DNA of 64,000 nucleotides from an uncultured Alphaproteobacteria bacterium (GTDB taxonomy: Bacteria > Pseudomonadota > Alphaproteobacteria > RF32 > CAG-239): assembly GCA_902464275.1 (NCBI GenBank), contig CABQIK010000005.1:1-64000 (forward strand), read 5' to 3'. Below, in pieces: positions 33,085 to 43,700 of the stretch. Made by a program: the position numbers and the translations under genes. The notes beneath the pieces are model-generated. The model had not been told where the DNA came from and made no database searches. It was given only the letters and a program-made list of their open reading frames with translations. The stretch's first letter is position 1. The number at the start of each line of letters is the position of its first letter.

Positions 33085-34326
33085 ATGAAACATCAATTTA
33101 AATATTTGTTTTTAACTCTGCTCTTGGGTGTGCTGCTGCTTCCGGCAAGCGCCATGGCGGCGGATAATATCTTTCAGGAAATATCGCGAAAAATGATGAC
33201 CACGGTGATAGACGTTCGCCGTATTGTTTATGTGATTGCCGGTTTTGGTTTAATTATGTTTACCACGCTGGCCATTTTTAACAAAATCAGCTTTAAACAC
33301 CTTGCTTATATTATGATTGGTTTGTCGTTATTAGCGGTGATGATGCCGTTTATTAACTATTTTGCCGGTGTTAATCTTGAAGATACTCAGTTCAGTTACG
33401 GTAACTTTATTAATGGAGGCTCGGCGATTGTCGGTAGCGACATCCCGAACCAGGATGGCGGCGGTAAAGATTGTACAGGTCAAGATTGCCCGAACGGCAC
33501 CCCAGACCAAGACCCTAACGCAGAAATAGAAAAAGAACTTAATAAAACCCCCGGCGGCAACGGCAATAATAACGGCGGCGGCAACGGCAATAATAACGGC
33601 GGCGGTAGCGGCAATAATAACGGCGACGGTAGCGGCGTGGGCATGCAATCAGCCGGTGGTTTAAATCTACCGGCTCTCCCCGGCGGCAGCGCTGAGGGCG
33701 CCAACAGCGGCGGTTTAATTCCGCCAACCACTACCGGAGGCAATACTCCTAAGGTTACCGAATGGGATTCCAACGGCTGTCGTTATAACAACGGCGCGCG
33801 CCAATGTTGCTCCGGCAAAATTCAAGACGGCGTATGCAAAAAAAATCCGGCGCAGGTAATGGCGGATATTCTCCGCATCGCCAATGCCGGTATTGCCGGC
33901 GCCAATCAGGCGCTTAACACGGTTGAATACGCCAAATTGCTCCAAAAAGCCGTAGAAAACGGCGCGGTGAATATCGGCGATATTATCTCCGGTGACGGCA
34001 AGGCGTTAGATAAATTGGGCGCGTTGGCGGCATCAATCGGAATGAGCGCTGACCAAATTTACACCAGCAGCGGTCATCTTAACGGTAATTTCCAAAACTT
34101 TTTAGCTAATTTAGGTTATGTTATTGACGGTACCAGCGGCACTAACGCCGGCTCCTCTAGCATTGCCAATTCCGGCGTCGGCGCGGCGGTTGGTGGTGTA
34201 ACCGGCGGTATTCAGGGGGGCGCTGATGCTGCCTCAGATGCTGCCGTTTTAGGCAGAGAAATTTACCAAACCGGTAAAAACGGCGAGGCGCTCGGCGACC
34301 GTGTAGACGACTTTTTCGGCAATTAA
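33085..34326 (+). CDS. VirB2-like protein with Asn/Gly-rich linker and C-terminal extension
   Basis: A 413-residue protein. Residues 1-95 copy the VirB2 pattern (signal peptide to SAMAA, two hydrophobic helices). Then comes a low-complexity Asn/Gly linker (about 150-190), a Cys-containing segment (GCRYNNGARQCCSGKIQDGVC) cut here to its key residues C-x9-CC-x7-C at about 230-252, and a helical C-terminal part (to 413). The C-terminal domain matches nothing I recognise. It may be a specialised pilus subunit, tip or anchor. Confidence 0.65.
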   Translation: MKHQFKYLFLTLLLGVLLLPASAMAADNIFQEISRKMMTTVIDVRRIVYVIAGFGLIMFTTLAIFNKISFKHLAYIMIGLSLLAVMMPFINYFAGVNLEDTQFSYGNFINGGSAIVGSDIPNQDGGGKDCTGQDCPNGTPDQDPNAEIEKELNKTPGGNGNNNGGGNGNNNGGGSGNNNGDGSGVGMQSAGGLNLPALPGGSAEGANSGGLIPPTTTGGNTPKVTEWDSNGCRYNNGARQCCSGKIQDGVCKKNPAQVMADILRIANAGIAGANQALNTVEYAKLLQKAVENGAVNIGDIISGDGKALDKLGALAASIGMSADQIYTSSGHLNGNFQNFLANLGYVIDGTSGTNAGSSSIANSGVGAAVGGVTGGIQGGADAASDAAVLGREIYQTGKNGEALGDRVDDFFGN

Positions 34327-34333
34327 CTTAAAC

Positions 34334-34356
34334 GGGCGGAGCCTGCAAACTCCGCC
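34334..34356 (+). other. Intra-operon hairpin before virB3
   Basis: GGCGGAG (34335-34341) pairs with CTCCGCC (34350-34356) over an 8-base loop, just after the stop of the preceding gene. There is no T-run, so it is probably an mRNA processing or stability element. Confidence 0.45.
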
Positions 34357-34452
34357 TGCCCATTTGCTAAAAAGTGGATTATTTGCTAAAAGCAGTTGAC
34401 GCGGCTCAAATAGCGCTTAAAAATATAAACATAATTATTAGAGGAAGCAACA

Positions 34453-34743
34453 ATGCAGGATATGATATTAAAAGCAGTGGCGCAGCCGCCCAAAATATTT
34501 TGGGGGCCGGTTTTGCCTGTGGTGCTTAATGCCGGCATTCAGTTTCCGGTAATGTTTATGGCAATCGGAGTTGCAGATATTAACCCGTTGCTTTTTGTGG
34601 TCACGTTTGTGTTGGTGCATGCCGCCATTGTTTTTGCCGGAGTTAAGGAACCTCATCTTTCGGCAATGATACAGGCTTTCGGGCAAACCAACTTAGTTTC
34701 AAAAAATTTGTATCCGGAAAAGGGGAATAAATTTGAGCCCTGA
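34453..34743 (+). CDS. virB3: VirB3-like inner-membrane protein
   Basis: A 96-residue protein with two adjacent membrane helices (about residues 15-35 and 40-62) and a polar tail. Size, topology and position directly before virB4 fit VirB3. GAGGAAG lies before the ATG. The end overlaps virB4 by 11 bases. Confidence 0.75.
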   Translation: MQDMILKAVAQPPKIFWGPVLPVVLNAGIQFPVMFMAIGVADINPLLFVVTFVLVHAAIVFAGVKEPHLSAMIQAFGQTNLVSKNLYPEKGNKFEP

Positions 34744-37165
34744 TTTTGATTTTTTTAATATGTTTGTGTCCGGCCTCACTAACGCTGAAGTTGTGGTGGC
34801 CGTTGTCGGTTTTATCTCAGCGGCGGCGTTTGCGGTTTTGCTCTCGTCCAAGTTCGGCTCGTGGGTTTTGCCGCAACCGCGTGAGTCGCGCGTGTCAGAC
34901 TTTTTGCCGTTTGCTGAAATTATGTCAGACGGCATGACCATCCGTTGCACCAACGGCTCGTACTCTCGTGTGTTCCGTGTTACGGGGCTTGACTTGGGCT
35001 CCGCCACGCCGGAAAAAATGTATTCCATGATGGAAGCCCGCAAATCATGGATTGACAACCTTTCGGAGCTGCAAATTGTTTGCCGCGTTATCACCGACCG
35101 CGAACGCACCGCACTTGATAACGAGCAGGGCAACTTCAACAACGAAATTTTAGAAAAAGTTTCTGAAATCTGGATGAATAATATGAGCCGTGTTTACAGC
35201 AATAAACACTATATTATATTATCGGTTATTGACCGTAAAGACGCGCTCAAAGACTTAAACTACGCCAGCCAATCGTTGATTGCCACCCTTGGCGAATACG
35301 GGGTTACCCCAATGCTTGAAAGCCCCGATGGTCCGGCAACCGACAGCCCGTTTTATGTTTTCAGCCGCTTGTGCAGTCCGGTTTCAAAGCCGCTGCCCAA
35401 AGTTCGCAACGCCAAAGGCGCCGAACTTAATGAAATGCTCACCGCCGACCATATTCATTTTACGCGTGAAGACGGCATTATCCGCTTTTTCAGTGGCGAT
35501 AAGGAACTGTATGAAATTGTAATGGGCATTCGCACCACCGGCGATTATATGGACGAGAGTATGATTGTCTCGCTCCTTTCCATTGACTGCGAGTTGGTGC
35601 TGTTGCACAACGTTCGCCCCATCTTTAAGCCGCAAGCCCGTATGATGCTTATTCAGCAACAGCGTATGGCCACCTTAACCAGCTTTTCATCTGAGGTGGT
35701 AAACCAATACGGACAGGCGCTTTCAACCATTGAAGACAGCGATGCCGATTATCAGGCTTTAACCGAATATTCAATGAGCATTTTAATTAAAGGCTCCAGT
35801 AAAGAAGAGCTTGACTTTGGCGAAAGCGAAGTGCAACGTATTTGCCGTACCTACGGCGTAACGCCGGTGCGCGAGGGTTGGGTTACGCAGGCAACCTTCT
35901 TTAGCCAGTTCCCGACTTATGACACCTATCCCAGAACTTATCGTTACTTATCGCGCGTGGTTGCGCTTGCCATCTCGTTTGACAAGCCGTCCGAAGGCTT
36001 CGGCAAAAGTGACTGGGGTCCGGGAGCTATTACGGTGTTCCGCACCATGTCGGGTTCGGCGTACCGCTTCCAGTTTCACGTTTCATCTGAAGAATCTGCC
36101 GTTGCTCACTGCTGTATTATCGGTCCTACCGGTCAAGGTAAAACTACCTTGCTTACGTTTTTGGCAGGGCAGGCCATGCGTCACGGCGACCTAAAAGTGT
36201 TTTTCTTTGACCGTCACCGCGGTGCCGAAATTTTCACCCGTTCTATCGGCGGCGCCTATGTTGGTTTTGACGGCGATGAAAAGAACGTTTCATTAAACCC
36301 GTTTGATACTGAAAACACTCCTAACAACCGTGCCTTTTTGCGCCGTTGGATGAAGTCTATCACCATGGCGGACGACGCTTTGTCAGAACGTGAAGTTGCC
36401 CGCGCCGTTACCACCGCGTTTGACTATCTGCGCCCGGAAGAACGTATTATGAAAAACTTGTACAAAAGCTGTTTTTCGCCGACCGGAACCATGCGCCGCG
36501 AGCTTTATCGTTGGATTAACCCTGACCAATACGGCAATATTTTTAACGCCGACACCGATAGCCTTGACTTAAAGTCTAAGCGCTTTATGGCTTTTGACTT
36601 TACCCATATTTTTGAAGATGAAACCCTGGCTCCGGCGGTAATCAGTTACATCATGCACCGTATTCAGGGTGAGACCGGCGAAACCGGCGTGCCATCGCTG
36701 ATTATGATTGATGAAACCGCGCCGATGTTAAAGCACCCGATGTTCCGTGATTACTTTATTATCGGTTTGCAAGAAGGTCGTAAAAAACGTCAGGCGTATT
36801 TGTGCGCGTTTCAACAACCGAACATTATTGATAAATTAGGCGTCGGCGAGGTTATTCGCGGTCAGTGTCAAACCGTTATTTTCTTCCGCAACCCGCAAGC
36901 CATGATTGAAGACTACGCCAACTGGAACTTAACCCAGAGCGAGCTTGACTTTGTGTTTGGTAAAACCTACCGCGATTTTCCGTACGCTATTTTGCTCTCG
37001 CGTCCGGCAACCGGAGAATCGGTAGTCTTAGATGTAAACTTGGGAGCGTTGGGGCCGTATCTTAAACTGTACAATTCAGGTCGTAAAAACGTATTATTGG
37101 TTGAACAGTTGATTAAAGAATACGGTGAAGATAACTTTGTTACAAAATATTTAAATATGGCGTAA
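34733..37165 (+). CDS. virB4: VirB4-type secretion ATPase
   Basis: An 810-residue VirB4/TraC-type ATPase. A possible N-terminal membrane segment (about residues 15-40) precedes the N-terminal domain, then the ATPase domain with Walker A GPTGQGKTTLL (about residue 465) and Walker B SLIMIDETAPM (about 660). The TTG at 34733 is used as start because AGGGGAA lies 5 bases before it. VirB4 energises pilus and channel assembly and is the most conserved part of these systems. Confidence 0.92.
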   Translation: MSPDFDFFNMFVSGLTNAEVVVAVVGFISAAAFAVLLSSKFGSWVLPQPRESRVSDFLPFAEIMSDGMTIRCTNGSYSRVFRVTGLDLGSATPEKMYSMMEARKSWIDNLSELQIVCRVITDRERTALDNEQGNFNNEILEKVSEIWMNNMSRVYSNKHYIILSVIDRKDALKDLNYASQSLIATLGEYGVTPMLESPDGPATDSPFYVFSRLCSPVSKPLPKVRNAKGAELNEMLTADHIHFTREDGIIRFFSGDKELYEIVMGIRTTGDYMDESMIVSLLSIDCELVLLHNVRPIFKPQARMMLIQQQRMATLTSFSSEVVNQYGQALSTIEDSDADYQALTEYSMSILIKGSSKEELDFGESEVQRICRTYGVTPVREGWVTQATFFSQFPTYDTYPRTYRYLSRVVALAISFDKPSEGFGKSDWGPGAITVFRTMSGSAYRFQFHVSSEESAVAHCCIIGPTGQGKTTLLTFLAGQAMRHGDLKVFFFDRHRGAEIFTRSIGGAYVGFDGDEKNVSLNPFDTENTPNNRAFLRRWMKSITMADDALSEREVARAVTTAFDYLRPEERIMKNLYKSCFSPTGTMRRELYRWINPDQYGNIFNADTDSLDLKSKRFMAFDFTHIFEDETLAPAVISYIMHRIQGETGETGVPSLIMIDETAPMLKHPMFRDYFIIGLQEGRKKRQAYLCAFQQPNIIDKLGVGEVIRGQCQTVIFFRNPQAMIEDYANWNLTQSELDFVFGKTYRDFPYAILLSRPATGESVVLDVNLGALGPYLKLYNSGRKNVLLVEQLIKEYGEDNFVTKYLNMA

Positions 37166-37245
37166 TTTTGCAAAAATTGCTTTGTGGCATATAGTTTTTA
37201 TGTTAAAATATTAATATTAAGAGCGGACTGTTAAAGGAGGCCGGT

Positions 37246-38850
37246 ATGATTAAGAAAAATATTACTTTTGTAACCGCAGCGGCGTTTTTATGCGTTGCAT
37301 TACACACCACCCCGTGTCAGGCTTTTTTATGGCCGACTTTTGATATTGCCGAGGTGTTAAATACCATCTCCGGCTATGTTACCAAAGCAAAATCAACTGC
37401 TTCCACCATTAAGTCAACATTATCGGTCGGCAAAATTCAGCAGGCCATCGGCGATAATGTCGGCGCTCTTTCTAAATTTGTGGATGAAAAAGAAAAAGCT
37501 GAAAAACTCCGCCAACGCCTTGAAAAGCAAAAACGCCGCGCTGAGCGTTTGGCTAAATTACGCGCTCAGTGGGAGGCTGAAATCGGCAGTATTGTTAACA
37601 ATATTAAAGATCCGTATCTGCAGCTCGGCAAATATAATCTTTCTGCCACCACTAAAGACATTTTAAGCAAAGGCGATAAATATAATGACGGCGGACAAAA
37701 AGCTTATGACGCCGCCAAGGCGGAATATGAGCAGGCAAAAGCTGAATATGACCGTCTTAAACAGCGCTATGAAACCGCTTCAGAGGCAGAAAGAGCCTCG
37801 CTTGAAGACGAATATCTTGAGGCTTTGCAAAAATATAATGCCGCCAAAGCCAAATTTGACGATGTTTCATTATCGTATCGCCCTGATACCGGCTCCGGCA
37901 GTGAAGATTGGGACACCGGCGATGAAGAATTTGATGAAAATTTTGATGATGACTTCGGTTATGATGGCGGTTTTGATGATGTTCCTGACCCGACCCCGGG
38001 CAGCGATAAGTCTGATAATCCGTCCGCTCCGAGCGAGCCGGATAATCCGCATGTTCCGACTTTGCCTAGTGAGCCGAGCACTCCTGAAGCTCCGGCTTTG
38101 CCTGATGAACCGAGCGATTCTGAACTTCCGGTAACTCCTGATTTTGACGGCAGTAATGATGCCGGGTTCGGCGGGGTTGAGCCTGATTTGGGCATAAAGC
38201 CTGATTTTAACGACAGACCGCTCCTTAAACCTGATTTTGATGACGGAAGCGCTTCTGACGGCGAGCGTCGCTTTAAGTACAATACTTCCGCCGCCGATAA
38301 AACCGATGATATTATCAGCTCGTATGCCGTAATGACTAAGCCCGCGGCTTTTGCGCAGTTTGTTAAGAAAAATCCAAAGTTCAAAACCGGAACCACTAAA
38401 GACGGCAAGTTTATCTATTCTGATGAAATTGCTAAAAAATGCGATATGGACGTAGATGAACTTTCCGAGGAAAAAGTCGCGGAATGTGTTAAAAAATGGG
38501 TGGTTGACTTGCATGATCCTAATGCGGAAGTTGCCGCCGAATGGCTCCGCGTATACAAAATTGCCAAGCATGACCATATCGCTAATGACTTGGCGGTGGC
38601 TTTAACTCATAAAAACTATTCCGCTAACTTTTTGAAAGTTAACGAAGATCTTGAGAAAAAATCTGAGGCTTTAACCAACGAGCGCGAAGAAATTTCATTT
38701 TCGGGTAATGTGGCTTTAATTAACCAAGAAATAATTATCCGCTTAATGGAATCTTTAACCGGTCAGTTGGTTACTGAAAGCGTCAGCACGCTTGAAATGC
38801 TTGATCCTGATTATTACAAAGATGACAAGAAGGATGAAGGCAATGAGTAA
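37246..38850 (+). CDS. Exported helical protein, VirB5 position (534 aa)
   Basis: Signal peptide (to about residue 26, ending CQA), then FLWPTFDIAEVL, a charged coiled coil (about 80-200), a low-complexity Asp/Glu/Pro/Ser segment (about 205-345) and a helical C-terminal domain (about 350-530) rich in polar heptads. Preceded by AAAGGAGG. Position after virB4, export signal and helical make-up are consistent with a VirB5-type minor pilus protein, but no diagnostic motif is visible. It overlaps the next gene by 8 bases. Function unknown. Confidence 0.6.
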   Translation: MIKKNITFVTAAAFLCVALHTTPCQAFLWPTFDIAEVLNTISGYVTKAKSTASTIKSTLSVGKIQQAIGDNVGALSKFVDEKEKAEKLRQRLEKQKRRAERLAKLRAQWEAEIGSIVNNIKDPYLQLGKYNLSATTKDILSKGDKYNDGGQKAYDAAKAEYEQAKAEYDRLKQRYETASEAERASLEDEYLEALQKYNAAKAKFDDVSLSYRPDTGSGSEDWDTGDEEFDENFDDDFGYDGGFDDVPDPTPGSDKSDNPSAPSEPDNPHVPTLPSEPSTPEAPALPDEPSDSELPVTPDFDGSNDAGFGGVEPDLGIKPDFNDRPLLKPDFDDGSASDGERRFKYNTSAADKTDDIISSYAVMTKPAAFAQFVKKNPKFKTGTTKDGKFIYSDEIAKKCDMDVDELSEEKVAECVKKWVVDLHDPNAEVAAEWLRVYKIAKHDHIANDLAVALTHKNYSANFLKVNEDLEKKSEALTNEREEISFSGNVALINQEIIIRLMESLTGQLVTESVSTLEMLDPDYYKDDKKDEGNE

Positions 38851-39526
38851 GCGGTTTAAATTTGCAGTCATGCTTTTAGCCGGTATGCTTTATGCGGTTC
38901 CGGCCAAGGCTGATATTGAGGCGATAGAGGCCGCCATTAACGCCTTTGTCATTAAATATCAGGCGGTAAAAAAACAGGTGCAGGATGTTTTAACCGAGGC
39001 TAAAAATTTGGCTTCTGAAACCAAACAGGGCTTCCGAGACGCTAAAAAAGACCTGCAAAATATTAAAGATTTTAAGCTTGAAGAGCTTGATCCTAAAGAA
39101 ATTGTTAAAACCGCGGTGCTCTCCGGTATGGAAAACAGCGTTGATGAAAAACCCAATGAAGATGAAAACATTGAAACCGTAAAGTCAACTTATAACCGTA
39201 CATGGGGCGAAGATCACAACAACACCGTGGCGCGCAAACTGAGTGAATCCATTAATCGCGAAAATCAGGTTGCGGCGGCGCAGTTATACGCCCGCGCGCT
39301 GCTTTTGCGGCAAGAGTTGTTAGAGGAAGAAGACCCTGAATATTCGCTCAATACCATAGAAGAAGCCTTTAATGCCAGTAACTCCATGCAGCTGCGCTCG
39401 CTTGCGCGATGGGAACGAATTATGGGTATGCAGGATGCTATAAACTCATATAAGAGCACTATGGCTATTCAAAACTATGAAAATGAAAAATCAAAAACGC
39501 AGGAGGGTGACAATGCAGAAAAATAA
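38843..39526 (+). CDS. Exported helical protein, VirB5 position (227 aa)
   Basis: A signal peptide (about 21 residues, ending AKA) is followed by an almost wholly helical protein with a charged central region. The length is near that of VirB5. The start at 38843 lies within the end of the previous gene (ATGAGTAA overlap) after AAGG; the longer reading from 38792 is rejected. Overlaps the next gene by 14 bases, so the three are translationally coupled. The C-terminal part resembles that of its neighbours in pattern. Confidence 0.6.
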   Translation: MSKRFKFAVMLLAGMLYAVPAKADIEAIEAAINAFVIKYQAVKKQVQDVLTEAKNLASETKQGFRDAKKDLQNIKDFKLEELDPKEIVKTAVLSGMENSVDEKPNEDENIETVKSTYNRTWGEDHNNTVARKLSESINRENQVAAAQLYARALLLRQELLEEEDPEYSLNTIEEAFNASNSMQLRSLARWERIMGMQDAINSYKSTMAIQNYENEKSKTQEGDNAEK

Positions 39527-40757
39527 ATTTATTCTTTTGCTTTTGGCGCTGACCTGTGTCGGCCCTCAAGCTCGCGCCGGCTTAAAAGTTGACGTGGCGG
39601 CAACAGCGGGCAAAGTTGTTTCCGTGGTTGAGGAAACCGCCGAAAAGGCAAGCACGGTGGTAAATACCGTGGCCGGTAAAGTGCAAGAGTTTTATACCGG
39701 CGCCAATACCGCGTTTGAGAGCGTTAAAGCCCTTAAAGAAGATGTTGCGGCGGCAGCTTCTTCCGTACAAGATACTTATGAAAACACTCAGAAAAAAATT
39801 GATGAAGTTACCGGTACGGTTGAGGGCTTAAAAGATAAAGCGGTTAAAACTTATGAAGAGCAAGTTGAAGGTTTAAGCGGTTCGGATGCCGGACAGGTTT
39901 CGCAAATTACCAAACAGCTGACCGACAAAGAAAAAGAAATTGAAGACTATAAAAAGAACGCCGAAACTCAGCTGTTGGCCAATCAGCAAAGCGCCGCTAC
40001 CAACTTAAAAATTTTGCAGCAAATGTATGATGAGGCAACCGATGAAGATGTTCGCAATGTTATCGGTACGCAAATTACTTTTGCGGAGCTTGATTTGCAA
40101 AATTATGTAAATCAGGCGGAGCAGTTTGAAAAAGATGAAGACAGTTTTTTACAAGACGATGAAGAATATCAAAAACTTGTGGAAGAGAAAAAACTGCTTG
40201 AAAAACAGCTTGCCGAATTTGGCATAGATACCGGTAAAAAGTTTTTTCAAACCTCGCTTGCTTCAATGCTTAAAAAGAGCCCGGAAGAAAAAACCACGGA
40301 ATATAATGCCATGATAAAAGAAAACTTCTTGTTGCCCGATGAGCCCGAAAACGAGCCTAATGTTAAGCGTATTCGCACTCATCGTGAAGAAGTTTTAACC
40401 GCTGATGTTAAAAACGCCTTTATCACGGCCGCTCAGCTTAAACTGAACTTTGACGATGATTTAGAGCGCTTACAACGCAAAAAAGATAATATCGCCGCGG
40501 TTGATGCCAAATTAACGGCCGGCAACCTGCTGATTGAACAGCGGATTGAAGATATTAAAATTTTGTATAACTACACCAATTTAATAATTGCCGATATGCG
40601 CTTAAAAACATCGTTAAACATCCGTAACCAAAAATATCGCTTGCTGAACTATGATAAAGATCCGGCAAAGCTTAATTTGGATAATTACGTGTTTACGGTC
40701 AAAGATGTGCCTACCGATGAAGACAAAACCGGCATTTTGGCAGGCGTAACCGATTAG
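39513..40757 (+). CDS. Exported helical protein, VirB5 position (414 aa)
   Basis: AGGAGG precedes the ATG at 39513. Signal peptide to about residue 23 (ending ARA), then long helical stretches (about 30-130 with Ala/Val/Glu periodicity; about 130-250 a Glu/Lys/Gln coiled coil) and a conserved-looking helical end (about 300-400). No enzyme motif. Likely a periplasmic or surface part of the secretion apparatus. Confidence 0.58.
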   Translation: MQKNKFILLLLALTCVGPQARAGLKVDVAATAGKVVSVVEETAEKASTVVNTVAGKVQEFYTGANTAFESVKALKEDVAAAASSVQDTYENTQKKIDEVTGTVEGLKDKAVKTYEEQVEGLSGSDAGQVSQITKQLTDKEKEIEDYKKNAETQLLANQQSAATNLKILQQMYDEATDEDVRNVIGTQITFAELDLQNYVNQAEQFEKDEDSFLQDDEEYQKLVEEKKLLEKQLAEFGIDTGKKFFQTSLASMLKKSPEEKTTEYNAMIKENFLLPDEPENEPNVKRIRTHREEVLTADVKNAFITAAQLKLNFDDDLERLQRKKDNIAAVDAKLTAGNLLIEQRIEDIKILYNYTNLIIADMRLKTSLNIRNQKYRLLNYDKDPAKLNLDNYVFTVKDVPTDEDKTGILAGVTD

Positions 40758-40773
40758 TAAGGAGTAATAAGCA

Positions 40774-43700
40774 ATGAAAAAATCATATTTATATTTAGGT
40801 TTATTTACCTTTACTGTCGCATTACTGCCGTTAAAGGCAGACGCGTGGTTGATTCCTCCGACCCCGATTACTCCGACCCTTGACGTGGCGGGAGATGCCG
40901 GCTCGGCGGTGCAGGGCGTTTTTGCCAAGCTTTCAACGGTTTATGACTCCTACAATCAAAAACAAGCCGAAGTGCTTGACGCCTTAAAATCTGCGGGCAA
41001 AATTATTCCGTTCAAAATAGATACCTCGGTTTTGCACAAAGAAAAAGGCTATCCGGCTATTGCGTCCGTTCGTACCATTGAAGCCTCAGAAGTGGCGGAT
41101 ATTACCGATGAAGAGTCTATCGTGGAGGCTATGGATAAATTGTTTTATACCTACCCGTCCGATGTGCTGAAAAAATTTCCGAAATATCCGGAAGCTGTTA
41201 AAAAAGCCTATCGCCAAAAGGGTATGGAGTTCGGCAACGATTCTATGATTGAAATGTACATCGCCGTCCGCGATTTGGAATCCCGCATGATTAAGCTTAA
41301 AGAAGAATTTGACGCTTTAAGCGGTTGTTATGTTCAAGGTGAAGAAAACAATAACAGCACCACCTGCGAAAGCGCTTCTCCCAATGATGAAGAATTAGGC
41401 GTGTGGACAAACTATTATAAGCTTAACGCCATTTACGATTCTATGCTTAAAATAACGGAAGAATTAATGGCGGTTAAAGCGCAATATGAGGTTGCGCAGG
41501 CTATTTTGGCCGGTATAACTCCGCGTATGCCGACCGATACGGAAGTAAATCATACCGATGAAGAAGAAAAAACAAGTTATAATGATGTGTTTACTTATAC
41601 GCAAACCACTCCGATGGCCTTTGCGCAAAAAACTTTTGGTGACTTTACGGTTGTTCCGGTCAGCAGCAATATCGCCGGCGTGCCCACGGTTACGGACGCC
41701 AAGCCCTATGAGGTTAAAACTCAGTTTACCGGCACGGCTAAGCAGTTTCAAAGCTCGGCGGAAGCCAACAATGCTTATCAAACTTTGCAGCTTGCCTTAA
41801 CCGCGCATAATCTTAAACGTCAGTTGCCTGAATATAAGCGCGGCTTTGAAGAATATACCAAAATGAAAAAGCTTCATGAAAAAGCCATTGAGCAGCTTTT
41901 AAAATCAGAGCAATGCGCCGTAAAATTTGTAAATAAATATTATTCCGGTCCGGTTGAAGTTTGGGCAGGCGAAGGGTGCAACTATACCGGCACTAACCTA
42001 TACTGCGACAGCGGCAGACCGGTAACGCCCGAAAACTTAAAAAAATTACAAGAAGGCGACGTGCTGTGCGGCAAAAAAATTTGCAGCAGTTACGGCATTA
42101 ACAAATATTCAAATCGCGGCGGTATGAGCGGTTGGCTAATTTCAGCCTACAAAGCAGCCAAAGCGGTAAAAACTTTGGAGTTGACCTCTGATGACTACTC
42201 TACCAGTTTAATTGCGGACGGCGATGGCGGTATTGACGCTATGGAAAAAAATACCGAACGCTTAAAGCAGGAAAACGCAAGCGGCTTGGGCGACAGTTCG
42301 TTATTGCGCCCGAGTGACGAGCCTAAAGCCGAGGCCGAAAACCGCCGTGAAGAACTGATGACATGGCAGCTTGGCGCTGAAATGGCCAAGGCTATCGGCG
42401 CCGATATGGCTTCATCAAGTCCTAAATGGGGCGGCATGAGCGGCGCATACCCGATTTGGACTGATGAAAAACATGTTTATGACCAATATCTTGAGTTAAA
42501 GTACGATAATATCAAAAAATATATCAATAATGCCGATTTAAGAGTTGTTGCCGTTAATTTGGCAATGACCATCAGCGATGCTATTACTGATTTTAACGGC
42601 GAACCTGAGTTGCCGGAAGATTTTACGATTGATTCGGTTAAAGAATTTAATGCCACGGCGTTAACCAACATGCTTCCGCTTGCTGAAACTGCGGTTGCCG
42701 CTGACGCGCCGGTTTCAAATTTGGCGGCGGCTAAACAAAAAGCCGATGCGGCGGTTAAAAAAATGCGTGATGATTTTCTGGCAAATTTAGCCGTGCTTGA
42801 AAATCAAAAAAATTCTGTTTATGCAAGCTTAGATGCCGCCAATCTTGAGCTTAACGGCATGAAAGAAAAATATAATGACGCGGTTAAAGAACGTCAAGAA
42901 GCCGAGGCCAACGCTGATTATCAAAAGCAGACCATTCAAATTTCGCAAGAAAAGAGTAAAGAGTCCGCCGCTTATGATAAAAGCTTTGAAAAACGCGGCG
43001 AACAAGGCGTTGTCTATATGCAAAAAAAGGCTGAAGAAGCCAAAGCTAAAGAAGAAACTGCCTTAAACGGCATTGAGGCTAAGCGCGAACAAATAGACAA
43101 GTTGCGCTCTCAGCTTGAAAGCATAGACGAAAAAATTGCCCGCTTAAAGAGTAATTATGCCGCCACGGCTTCAGCTCTTGAATATCAAAACATGCAGGCC
43201 TTAAAACAAGCCATGCAACAACAGCAGGAAAGTATTGTTCAACACTCGCTTTCCGGCAGCAGTTTTGTTTCTGAAGCGCTTAACTTTGCAACCGAAGAGG
43301 CTGAGCTTAAACAAACTTATTTGTCGGCGGTTCTCGGCGTTACCGATAATGCGATTGCCGCCTTCAAAACCGCGGCGCTCGCAAGCGTTGACGAGGCTTA
43401 TGCCAAAATTCAGGGTTTAGGCGAGGCACGTTACACTTTGGCCGGTCATCAGCAAATTTTGCAAATTCATCGCGAAATGCTGCAAAATATGCAAGAAGTA
43501 AACGCCACCTTTGCCGGTTCGGATTTGCTTTTGTTCGGCGATGTTAAGGCTCTGGCCAAATTGGCGGCAACTACCATTGTTGAGCAAATGTGCAACGGTG
43601 ACAAATGCTATCAGGCCGATGATAATTACTTTGTCGGACTTGACCCGAAAATTGCTGATTTTCAGGCGCCTAAAGGCATAACTGTCAGCTACACTCCGCC

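Noticed and set aside
33331..33773. Minus-strand open frames opposite the Asn/Gly-rich linker
   Set aside because: They are mirror images of low-complexity coding sequence (Pro/Leu and Arg/Tyr repeats) without start sites.
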